From Chloroflexota bacterium (GTDB lineage Bacteria; Chloroflexota; Dehalococcoidia; SM23-28-2; RBG-16-64-32), in the NCBI GenBank assembly GCA_022563285.1, contig JADFNQ010000036.1, positions 1-9,798 on the forward strand: a DNA stretch of 9,798 nucleotides. Reading direction: 5' to 3'. The translations under genes and the position numbers were made by a program. The notes under the pieces were generated by a model that saw nothing but the letters and a program-made list of their open reading frames with translations, ran no database searches and was not told the origin of the DNA. Positions 1 to 9,629 of the stretch are shown piece by piece. Every line of letters starts with the position of its first letter. Position 1 is the stretch's first letter.

Positions 1-2
1 AG

Positions 3-4355
<4,353 letters not shown>

Positions 4356-4382
4356 GCGAACCCGGCACGGAACGACGGACAA

Positions 4383-4412
4383 GGGGCCCCGGAACAGAAG
4401 TCCCGGGGCCCC
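4383..4412 (+). terminator. GC-rich hairpin after rpoC, possible terminator
   Basis: A perfect 10-bp stem (ggggccccgg, 4383-4392, with ccggggcccc, 4403-4412) closes a 10-nt loop. It sits 27 bases after the rpoC stop and ends 25 bases before the next start codon. No T-run follows (aatgatagtg), so it is not a textbook intrinsic terminator. It may act as a factor-assisted terminator, an attenuator or a 3'-end stabiliser separating rpoC from the dehydrogenase gene. Confidence 0.5.
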
Positions 4413-4437
4413 AATGATAGTGATCGAGCGGACATAA

Positions 4438-5709
4438 ATGGCTGTTCCCAAGGCGGCGGCCAAACCCGGCGCCAACCCACTGGACACCGCCATCGCCCAG
4501 TTTGAGAGGGCGGCGGACAGACTCAACCTTGACCCCGGCCTACGCCAGGTGCTGGGCACCTGCAAGCGGGAACTCACCACGCACTTCCCCGTCCAGATGG
4601 ACGACGGCTCCACGAAGGTTTTCACCGGCTACCGCGTTCAGCACAACCTGGCCCGCGGCCCGGCCAAGGGCGGCATCCGCTATCACCCCGCCGTCGGCTT
4701 GGACGAGGTGCGAGCCCTGGCTATGTGGATGACCTGGAAGAGCGCCCTGGTGAACGTCCCCTACGGGGGAGCTAAGGGGGGCGTCATCGTCGATCCCAAG
4801 GCTCTATCCGAGACGGAGCTGGAAAACCTCACGCGCCGCTACGCCACGGAGATAAGCATCGTCATCGACCCCATCCGGGACATCCCGGCCCCTGATGTGG
4901 GAACGGACGAGCGCGTCATGGCCTGGATCATGGACACCATCAGCATGCACCGGGGCTACACCGTGGCAGGGGTAGTCACGGGCAAACCGGTCAGCGTTGG
5001 CGGCACGCTGGGCCGCAAGGAGGCCACGGGGCGCGGGATCCTCTATCTGATCCAGGAGCTGACCCGCGATCACGGCATCCCTCTAGAGGGGGCCACCGTA
5101 GCCGTGCAGGGTTTCGGCAACGTCGGCGGCGTTGCCGCCACTCTCCTCGCCCGCGAAGGCGCCCGCGTCGTCGGCGTGTCCGACACCAGCGGCTGCCTCT
5201 ACAACGAGAAGGGCCTAGACGTTGAGACGCTATGGCAGGGCAAGAAGGAAGGCGCCAGCCTGAGCGAGCTAGGCGGTGGCGACTGCCTGGGTGGCGATGA
5301 GCTGCTGTCCCTGCCGGTGGACTTCCTCATACCCGCCGCCCTTGAGGGACAGATCACCGCCCAGACCGCCCGCAACATTCAGGCCAAGTTCGTCATCGAA
5401 GGGGCCAACGGCCCCACGACTCCCGATGGAGACGCCGTGCTGGCTGAAAAGCAAGTGCTAGTCGTGCCGGACATACTCGCCAACGCGGGCGGCGTCATCG
5501 TATCCTATTTCGAGTGGGTGCAGGACCTGCAATTCTTCTTCTGGGAGGAAAAGCAGGTCTGCGAACAGCTGCAGAGAGTGATCACCAGCGCCCTTCGGGA
5601 GGTGCGCGCCCGTGCCGAACAGGAGAACGTCTCGCTCAGGGAAGCCGCCATGCTCATCGCCGTCTCCCGCGTCGAGGAAGCGACGCGCTTACGGGGGATC
5701 TACCCGTAG
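4438..5709 (+). CDS. gdhA: Glutamate dehydrogenase (Glu/Leu/Phe/Val family)
   Basis: A cytoplasmic oxidoreductase that interconverts glutamate with 2-oxoglutarate and ammonia using NAD(P)(H), linking nitrogen and carbon metabolism. The 423 residues match the usual length of bacterial and archaeal hexameric enzymes. The N-terminal substrate domain has PAKGGIRYHP (75-84, substrate Lys77), WKSALVNVPYGGAKGG (100-115, catalytic Lys113) and the catalytic Asp153 in IPAPDVGTDE. The Rossmann domain starts near 218 with the dinucleotide loop VQGFGNVGG (223-231). GANGPTTPD (323-331) and NAGGVIVSYFEW (349-360) are family hallmarks. The ATG at 4438 is preceded by an in-frame TAA (4435-4437), so no ATG further upstream is possible; no strong Shine-Dalgarno is visible. 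Glutamate is the most likely substrate, but Leu, Phe and Val dehydrogenases share this fold and the substrate cannot be fixed by reading alone. The 3' end overlaps the next gene by 98 bases in another frame. Confidence 0.95.
   Translation: MAVPKAAAKPGANPLDTAIAQFERAADRLNLDPGLRQVLGTCKRELTTHFPVQMDDGSTKVFTGYRVQHNLARGPAKGGIRYHPAVGLDEVRALAMWMTWKSALVNVPYGGAKGGVIVDPKALSETELENLTRRYATEISIVIDPIRDIPAPDVGTDERVMAWIMDTISMHRGYTVAGVVTGKPVSVGGTLGRKEATGRGILYLIQELTRDHGIPLEGATVAVQGFGNVGGVAATLLAREGARVVGVSDTSGCLYNEKGLDVETLWQGKKEGASLSELGGGDCLGGDELLSLPVDFLIPAALEGQITAQTARNIQAKFVIEGANGPTTPDGDAVLAEKQVLVVPDILANAGGVIVSYFEWVQDLQFFFWEEKQVCEQLQRVITSALREVRARAEQENVSLREAAMLIAVSRVEEATRLRGIYP
5597..5604 (+). promoter_or_regulatory. 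Strong ribosome binding site inside gdhA, fixes the lipoprotein start
   Basis: The sequence gggaggtg is close to the perfect anti-16S match and lies 7 bases before a GTG at 5612. It is the only Shine-Dalgarno-plus-start combination found for the hydrolase frame. No ATG, GTG or TTG occurs in that frame between 5612 and the hydrophobic signal segment. Confidence 0.6.
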
Positions 5710-6496
5710 GTCACGCCTCCCTCTGCTCCTAGCCGCCGGGCTGCTGCTGACCGCCCTTGGCTTCTCGGCCTGCAACGGCGACGGCGGAGAGCCTCCCCCA
5801 ACGACTTCGGACTCCGGTGAGGCGGAGCGCGTCGCCTACCAGGCGGAGGACGGCCTGCGGATCATCGCTGACTTCTACGCCCCCCTGAAGAGCGGCCCCA
5901 CTCCCGCGGTCCTCCTCCTGCACCAGTTCGGCGGCAGCCGCGCCCAGTGGGCGGACCTCATCCCGGACATCCTCCAGTGGGGCTACGCCGTGCTCGCGCC
6001 CGACCTGCGCAGCTTCGGGGAGAGCACCGTCATCACCCGCGCCGGTGAGGACGAAGACTACACGCTGGAGAACCTGGACGACATGGTGCTGGACGTGGCC
6101 GCCGCCATCGAGTACCTGAAGACGAGGAGAGAGGTGAGCGCCGGACAGATCGGCGTGGTGGGCGCCAGCGTCGGCGCCAACCTGGCATACGTCGCCTCAG
6201 GCGCATTCCCGGAGGTGCTGGCCGCCGTCTCCATGTCTCCTAACGCCAACCCGCAGGGCGGTGTCCTCCTGGGCAAGAACATCCCCGGCTTCAGTCCGCG
6301 CGCCGTGCTGTTCATGTCCGACGTGGCGGAGGCCGGCGATGCCCAGGCGCTGGCGCAGACGGCGGCGGAGCCGGTCAACGTGATCGTCTACGAAGGCGCC
6401 AGCGCCCACGGCGTCCAGCTCCTGCCCAACCCGCAGGTGAAGCCGGACATGCGGGGCTGGCTGGCAGCAAACCTACCGCTCTCATCTGGAGACTAG
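5612..6496 (+). CDS. Secreted alpha/beta-hydrolase lipoprotein (dienelactone hydrolase-like)
   Basis: Predicted exported serine hydrolase anchored by lipid. From the GTG at 5612 it has a long Arg-rich n-region (1-36), a hydrophobic core (LPLLLAAGLLLTALGF, 36-51) and a lipobox ending at Cys54 (LGFSAC), followed by a Ser/Pro/Gly linker. The alpha/beta-hydrolase core runs from about 72. HQFGGSR (104-110) suits the oxyanion region, GASVGAN (184-190) carries the nucleophile Ser186, and His266 (SAHG) is the catalytic His. The acid is probably Asp237 or Asp243 (FMSDVAEAGD). The closest family look is the dienelactone hydrolase/BAAT-like esterases; the substrate is unknown. A twin-Arg pair (STRRSRL, 30-36) just before the hydrophobic core is weakly Tat-like. 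The first 98 bases overlap gdhA, suggesting translational coupling. The fold is secure; the start is moderately so. Confidence 0.85.
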   Translation: MPNRRTSRSGKPPCSSPSPASRKRRAYGGSTRRSRLPLLLAAGLLLTALGFSACNGDGGEPPPTTSDSGEAERVAYQAEDGLRIIADFYAPLKSGPTPAVLLLHQFGGSRAQWADLIPDILQWGYAVLAPDLRSFGESTVITRAGEDEDYTLENLDDMVLDVAAAIEYLKTRREVSAGQIGVVGASVGANLAYVASGAFPEVLAAVSMSPNANPQGGVLLGKNIPGFSPRAVLFMSDVAEAGDAQALAQTAAEPVNVIVYEGASAHGVQLLPNPQVKPDMRGWLAANLPLSSGD

Positions 6497-6516
6497 CCTC
6501 AGGACCGTTTGACCGT

Positions 6517-6534
6517 CGCTGGCTACTGCCAGCG
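6517..6534. terminator. Hairpin between convergent reading frames, possible terminator
   Basis: A perfect 7-bp stem (cgctggc/gccagcg) closes the 4-nt loop tact, 20 bases after the hydrolase stop. It overlaps the last codons of the minus-strand permease remnant. No T-run follows on either strand, so a terminator role is only plausible. Part of the symmetry may simply be permease coding sequence. Confidence 0.3.
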
Positions 6535-6737
6535 GAACAGCCGCACGGAGAGAGCGAACCCGCCGACGATCCAGGCCGCCAGCGCCGCCCAGCTCAGCCA
6601 CAGGTCGCCCAGACCACCACCGTGGTTCACCACCTCGCGTAGGACGTTGTTGAGGTGAGGGGGATGGCGTTGACCAAGGGCGCCACAGCCGGCGGCGGCT
6701 CCATCGAGAAGTACGATCCGCCCAGTGCAATCAGGTA
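6523..6737 (-). pseudogene. Remnant of an ABC-2 type transporter permease, frameshifted
   Basis: The C-terminal end of an ABC-2 family membrane permease (the export-type ABC transporter subunit) is readable on the minus strand, split over two frames. From about 6737 to 6657 one frame reads ALGGSYFSMEPPPAVAPLV then NAIPLT, the usual loop plus the PLT motif. From about 6656 to 6523 the adjacent frame continues with LNNVLREVVNHGGGLGDLW, a last hydrophobic helix (LSWAALAAWIVGGFALSV) and the typical ending RLFRWQ-stop. The roughly 200 residues expected before this are absent: upstream sequence in both frames has no membrane-protein character and is occupied by the riboswitch region. No ATP-binding partner is nearby. 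This is therefore a truncated, decaying gene and not merely a sequencing error. The family call rests on motif recognition. Confidence 0.7.
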
Positions 6738-6826
6738 AGGTGGAAGCCCGCCCGCGCACCCGTAACCTTTCCCCAGCAGTGCGCGTTGACATATGTGAGG
6801 CTGCTCTGCCAGCTTCGACACAACCG

Positions 6827-6832
6827 TATACC
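6827..6832 (+). promoter_or_regulatory. Possible -10 element for the riboswitch transcript
   Basis: TATACC matches four of six bases of the -10 consensus. It would start transcription close to 6839, where the aptamer's P1 helix begins. No convincing -35 is seen at the right spacing: a perfect TTGACA at 6786-6791 is about twice too far away. Support is positional only. Confidence 0.3.
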
Positions 6833-6839
6833 AATATCG

Positions 6840-6969
6840 ACGCCTAATCCGCCGTTGGCGGAGCGGGGGACCCACCCGCAGATGCGGGCTCCGGGGTGAA
6901 TCTCGCCTCAGGCGAGTAGGCCAGCTCCTTCGGCCGAACCCGTCAGCTAACCTCGCAGGCGTGGAAGGA
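6840..6969 (+). promoter_or_regulatory. Cyclic-di-AMP riboswitch aptamer (ydaO/yuaA class)
   Basis: The conserved core is recognisable: gcgggggaccca (6863-6874), ccggggtgaatc (6891-6902) and gaacccgtcagctaacctcg (6936-6955), followed by caggcgtggaagga. Base pairing supports it. P1 is acgcct (6840-6845) with aggcgt (6957-6962). A second long-range helix is gcgggg (6863-6868) with cctcgc (6951-6956). Local hairpins are cccgc/gcggg (6875-6879 with 6884-6888), ctcgcc/ggcgag (6902-6907 with 6911-6916) and ggcc/ggcc (6919-6922 with 6932-6935). The pseudoknot-type tcc (6848-6850) with gga (6967-6969) sits at the spacing recalled from the Thermoanaerobacter riboswitch. This class binds c-di-AMP and usually turns genes off. 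It lies on the strand of, and 71 bases upstream of, the VTT-domain gene. Confidence 0.9.
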
Positions 6970-6993
6970 GAGGCTAGGTTCAAACCTTATTAC

Positions 6994-7024
6994 GAGGGGC
7001 GAGAGGCTAGACCTCCCGCCCCTC
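6994..7024 (+). terminator. Riboswitch expression-platform hairpin (likely terminator)
   Basis: gaggggcgagagg (6994-7006) pairs with cctcccgcccctc (7012-7024): 12 pairs, one A-C mismatch and a 5-nt loop (ctaga). It lies 24 bases after the aptamer and 16 bases before the VTT start codon. The following bases (tcgtcgtccc) are only weakly T-rich. Given its position it most likely carries out the riboswitch decision by transcription termination. Blocking of translation initiation is possible but less clear, because no Shine-Dalgarno sequence lies in the hairpin. Confidence 0.65.
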
Positions 7025-7040
7025 TCGTCGTCCCAAAGCT

Positions 7041-7673
7041 ATGGCTACGCGTGAAGACGTCCGGACTATGACTCGACCCGAAGACGAGTCCACCCCGACC
7101 GAGAGGGCGTCCTTCGGGTGGTTGGAGTACGTGCTCCTGGTGGGTGTCGCCCTGCTCATGACCGCCTTCGCCGCCGGTTTCTTCTACTACGGCGCGGACA
7201 CGAGCAACCTCAAGTCCTGGGGCTACGCCGGGTTGTTCCTGATCAACCTGATAGGCGCCGCCTCCATCCTCCTGCCCTCACCCGCCGTGGCCAGCGTCTT
7301 CGGCGGCGGTGCGCTGCTGGACGACCTCCTGGGGGTACCCGCGTTCATCTGGGTCGGTCTCATCGCCGGCCTGGGCGAGGCGCTGGGCGAGTTCAGCGGC
7401 TACGCCGCCGGCTACGGCGGTCGCATCGTGTTCGTGAACCGGCCGGAGTACAAGCGCGTCCACGGTTGGATGGAGCGCCACGGCACCGTGATCATGTTCC
7501 TGCTCTCCGTATTCCCCAACCCGCTGTTCGACATTGCCGGCGTAGCTGCGGGCGCCGTCAGGATGCCCATCCGGCGTTTCTTCTTGGCCGTGCTGTCAGG
7601 AAAGATCATCAAGGACCTCTACCTGGCCGCCATCGGCGGCCTGGGCGCCACCATCCTTACCGACCTCATCTGA
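7041..7673 (+). CDS. VTT-domain (DedA/YqaA-like) membrane protein
   Basis: A 210-residue integral membrane protein. After a polar, acidic N-terminus (1-27), hydrophobic segments lie at about 28-50, 61-90, 98-125, 148-172 and 179-208. Features of the VTT (DedA/SNARE-associated) fold are the Gly-rich LGEALGEFSGYAAGYGGR (111-128), the HG preceding a membrane segment (147-148), FPNPLFDIAGVAAGAVRMP (158-176, the re-entrant helix region) and F-x(6)-GK (181-188). Members of this superfamily are linked to lipid movement across membranes (undecaprenyl-phosphate recycling by DedA/UptA-type proteins) and to membrane homeostasis; the cargo here is unknown. ATG 7041 is used; an in-frame ATG at 7068 would drop only nine polar residues. 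Neither has a clear Shine-Dalgarno. The gene ends in tandem stops TGA-TAA. It appears to be a single-gene unit under the c-di-AMP riboswitch. Confidence 0.85.
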   Translation: MATREDVRTMTRPEDESTPTERASFGWLEYVLLVGVALLMTAFAAGFFYYGADTSNLKSWGYAGLFLINLIGAASILLPSPAVASVFGGGALLDDLLGVPAFIWVGLIAGLGEALGEFSGYAAGYGGRIVFVNRPEYKRVHGWMERHGTVIMFLLSVFPNPLFDIAGVAAGAVRMPIRRFFLAVLSGKIIKDLYLAAIGGLGATILTDLI

Positions 7674-7686
7674 TAAACTGCTAACT

Positions 7687-7715
7687 TTGACAGCCTATTC
7701 GGCCCGCAGTATACT
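7687..7715 (+). promoter_or_regulatory. Near-consensus sigma-70 promoter
   Basis: TTGACA (7687-7692, perfect -35), a 17-base spacer and TATACT (7710-7715, five of six -10 bases). Transcription should start near 7722. It is placed to drive the PIN-TRAM, ispD, ispF operon and lies in the gap after the VTT gene. Confidence 0.85.
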
Positions 7716-7740
7716 CCAGCCAGGTTGAGCCTCATTCAGG

Positions 7741-7800
7741 GACGGCGCAAGCCGGGAGGGGCCTTGGCCCAGGAGGGTCTCGCGAAGCAGGCCCTCCGTC
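7741..7800 (+). promoter_or_regulatory. Hairpin-rich 5' leader of the PIN-TRAM operon
   Basis: The untranslated stretch between the predicted start of transcription (about 7722) and the start codon (7827) can fold into successive hairpins. They are cggc-GCAA-gccg (7743-7754, a GNRA tetraloop), ggg-ccttgg-ccc (7759-7761 with 7768-7770, tentative) and ggagggtct/aggccctcc (7772-7780 with 7789-7797; nine pairs including one G-U, 8-nt loop). A gac/gtc pair (7741-7743 with 7798-7800) could enclose the set but competes with the first hairpin for one base. It matches no riboswitch class I recognise. GC-rich sequence folds easily, so function is unproven. Confidence 0.35.
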
Positions 7801-7810
7801 GAGGTGGGGT

Positions 7811-7816
7811 GGGGAG
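7811..7816 (+). promoter_or_regulatory. Ribosome binding site of the PIN-TRAM gene
   Basis: ggggag lies 10 bases before ATG 7827, within a purine-rich run (gaggtggggtggggag). With the upstream promoter it favours this start over the TTG at 7725. Confidence 0.55.
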
Positions 7817-7826
7817 CAATTATCCG

Positions 7827-8882
7827 ATGATCGACAGACTAACGGTTGTAGTCCGCGTTGTAGGCGCGATCTTCTTCGGCTTCCTGGGTCTTCTTACCGG
7901 ACTGGCCCTGGCCGAGAGCGATACAGGACTCGTGAAGGGCCTCTTCCTGGCGGTAACACCTCTGGGCTTTACTCTCTTCGGTGCTCTGGCGGCCCCCTAC
8001 GTGATCATGATCCCCCTTCAGAGGATCCAGGAGTGGTCAAAGACCATACCGCCCCTTCAGCTGGTACTGGGAACCGTTGGCCTCCTCGCCGGTTTCCTCC
8101 TGGGCGCACTTGCCACCCCCTTCCTCCTTGTCCTGCCAGGCGTCGGCGGTTGGGTGGCCCCCTTCGTGGTGAGCTTCCTGTTCGGTCTGATAGGCGTTGC
8201 CGTCATGGTCAGCCGTGAGGAGGAGTTCGCCCAGTTCCTATCGCGCTACTTCCCCGGCGTCGCCAGGTCCGGCGACGGATCCTCCCGTGAGATCATCGTC
8301 GATACGAGCGTCATCATCGACGGCCGTATCGCCGACGTGGCGATGACAGGCTTCCTTCAGGGCAAGCTCATCATCCCCCGCTTCATCCTTGACGAGCTGC
8401 GCCACGTCGCCGATTCGCCGGAGGCGCTCCGCCGCAACCGCGGCCGGCGCGGGCTGGATATCCTTAACCGCCTCCAGAAAGAGGCCCCCATCCCCGTGCA
8501 CGTCAGCGATCAGGACTTCCCAGACGCCCGCGACGCGGACGCCAAGCTCATCCGCCTGGCCAGCAAGCTGAACGCGCCCATCCTCACCAACGACTTCAAC
8601 CTGAACCGCATCGCCGAGCTGGAGGAGGTCACGGTGCTGAACATCAACGACCTGGCCAACGCTGTGAAGGTCATCATCCTGCCCGGCGAGGAGATGGCCG
8701 TGCGCATCATCCAGGAAGGCAAGGAGATAGGCCAAGGGGTCGGCTTCCTCGACGACGGCACCATGGTGGTCGTCGATGGCGGTCGCCGCTACCTCAACGA
8801 GCAGCTGGACGTCATCGTCACCCGCGTCCTGCAGACGGTGGCGGGGCGGATGATCTTCGCCCAGCCCAAGGGCGCCGACTAG
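7827..8882 (+). CDS. yacL: PIN-TRAM domain membrane protein, YacL family
   Basis: From ATG 7827 the protein has 351 residues. Four hydrophobic segments (about 7-29, 39-64, 78-102 and 108-128) are followed by a PIN nuclease domain (about 155-276) and a C-terminal TRAM RNA-binding domain (about 283-345). The PIN acidic residues are present: Asp159 (IIVDTSVIIDGR), Glu190 (LDELRHVAD), Asp236/Asp238 (DARDADAK) and Asp256 (LTNDFNLN), consistent with a metal-dependent ribonuclease fold. The membrane-PIN-TRAM order is that of Bacillus YacL; the cellular RNA target is not established. An in-frame TTG at 7725 would add 34 polar residues but sits about 3 bases after the predicted start of transcription, so it is rejected here. 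The ispD start follows after 6 bases, implying one operon, and yacL-ispD-ispF is also the Bacillus order. Confidence 0.93.
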   Translation: MIDRLTVVVRVVGAIFFGFLGLLTGLALAESDTGLVKGLFLAVTPLGFTLFGALAAPYVIMIPLQRIQEWSKTIPPLQLVLGTVGLLAGFLLGALATPFLLVLPGVGGWVAPFVVSFLFGLIGVAVMVSREEEFAQFLSRYFPGVARSGDGSSREIIVDTSVIIDGRIADVAMTGFLQGKLIIPRFILDELRHVADSPEALRRNRGRRGLDILNRLQKEAPIPVHVSDQDFPDARDADAKLIRLASKLNAPILTNDFNLNRIAELEEVTVLNINDLANAVKVIILPGEEMAVRIIQEGKEIGQGVGFLDDGTMVVVDGGRRYLNEQLDVIVTRVLQTVAGRMIFAQPKGAD

Positions 8883-8888
8883 GCCATC

Positions 8889-9599
8889 GTGAACGCTTCC
8901 GAATCCGTTGGCGCCATCGTAGTCGCCGCCGGCAGCAGCTCCCGCATGCGCGGCCCTTCGACAGGCTCAGGGCAGGTTCTCGACAAGCTGTTCGCCCCTC
9001 TGTCCGGGCGCCCCCTCCTGGCCCACGTCCTGGCCCGATTCCAGGAATCCCCAACCGTTGACAGCATCGCGCTCGTCCTCTCCTCCGCCAACCTGCAGCG
9101 GGGCCGCGACCTGGCGGCCGAACACGGCATTACGAAGGTATCCGCCGTGTGCCAGGGCGGGCCCCGTCGCCAGGACTCCGTCCGGCTGGGGTTGGAGGCG
9201 CTAGGGGCCTGCGACTGGGTGCTGGTGCACGATGGCGCGCGCCTGCTGATCAACCCAGGCATAGCGGAAGGGCTGGAGGCCGCCCGTGAGAGCGGCGCCG
9301 CTATCCCCGCCGTGCTCATCGCCGATACCGTGAAGGAGGCCGGTCCCGATGGGACGGTTGAACGCACCCTGGACCGCGGCCGCCTCTGGGCCGCCCAGAC
9401 CCCCCAGGTCTTCCGCTACGACCTCCTGGTCCGGGCCCACCGTGAGGTCAGCGACGACGTGACGGATGACGCCGCCATGCTGGAGGCGCTGGGGCTGCCG
9501 GTCAAGCTCTACCCGGGCTCCCCCCTTAACATCAAGGTGACAAATCTGGAGGACTTGCGCCAGGCGGAAGCGCTGCTGGAGGTAGTGGCAAGCACGTGA
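8889..9599 (+). CDS. ispD: 2-C-methyl-D-erythritol 4-phosphate cytidylyltransferase
   Basis: Step 3 of the MEP isoprenoid pathway: CTP plus methylerythritol phosphate gives CDP-methylerythritol and pyrophosphate, in the cytosol. The 236 residues carry the family motifs: the nucleotide loop AIVVAAGSSSRMRG (9-22, Arg19), catalytic Lys33 (DKLFAPLSG), GGPRRQDSV (90-98), VHDGAR (113-118), ADTVKE (145-150), WAAQTPQVFRYD (167-178), TDDAAMLEALG (192-202) and GSPLNIKVT (210-218, Lys216). Residues 23-31 (PSTGSGQVL), between the loop and Lys33, exceed what Bacillus or E. coli IspD have there and are encoded largely by a short dispersed repeat (8954-8972). The frame stays open and all key residues remain, so the enzyme is probably active. 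The start is GTG 8889; a weak aaggg lies 16 bases upstream, and coupling to the preceding gene is likely. Confidence 0.95.
   Translation: MNASESVGAIVVAAGSSSRMRGPSTGSGQVLDKLFAPLSGRPLLAHVLARFQESPTVDSIALVLSSANLQRGRDLAAEHGITKVSAVCQGGPRRQDSVRLGLEALGACDWVLVHDGARLLINPGIAEGLEAARESGAAIPAVLIADTVKEAGPDGTVERTLDRGRLWAAQTPQVFRYDLLVRAHREVSDDVTDDAAMLEALGLPVKLYPGSPLNIKVTNLEDLRQAEALLEVVAST
8954..8972. repeat. Short dispersed repeat inserted in ispD
   Basis: cccttcgacaggctcaggg has 4-bp inverted ends (ccct/aggg). I recognise it as a common short repeat of many GC-rich genomes, whose other frames give the recurring peptides LSLSKG and CPEPVEG; both are readable here on the minus strand. It lies in frame inside ispD. 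No second copy was noticed in the window. Confidence 0.65.
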
Positions 9600-9629
9600 G
9601 CCATCGGGCCTGACCCATCGGGAATCGAC

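Noticed and set aside
4414..4437. A seven-codon frame (MIVIERT) ending directly before the dehydrogenase ATG, as a leader peptide
   Set aside because: It overlaps nothing regulatory that I can identify and has no Shine-Dalgarno; probably chance.
6786..6791. Perfect TTGACA as the -35 of the riboswitch promoter
   Set aside because: No -10-like hexamer lies 16-19 bases downstream (ccagct at 17); the nearest candidate, TATACC at 6827, is too far.
6627..6983. The whole 118-residue minus-strand frame as an intact protein
   Set aside because: Only its last third resembles a permease; the first part is the reverse complement of the riboswitch.
7118..7684. A plus-strand frame overlapping the VTT gene
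   Set aside because: Its Arg/His/Pro-rich composition is typical of an out-of-frame read of GC-rich DNA; the VTT frame has clear membrane segments and motifs.
8818..9054. Minus-strand frame containing LSLSKG, and another containing CPEPVEG, as small proteins
   Set aside because: These peptides are the well-known translation by-products of the short dispersed repeat within ispD, not genes.
9601..9622. Direct repeat ccatcggg (9601-9608 and 9615-9622) between ispD and ispF
   Set aside because: Two short 8-base copies in GC-rich sequence; no dyad or known operator pattern, so chance is likely.
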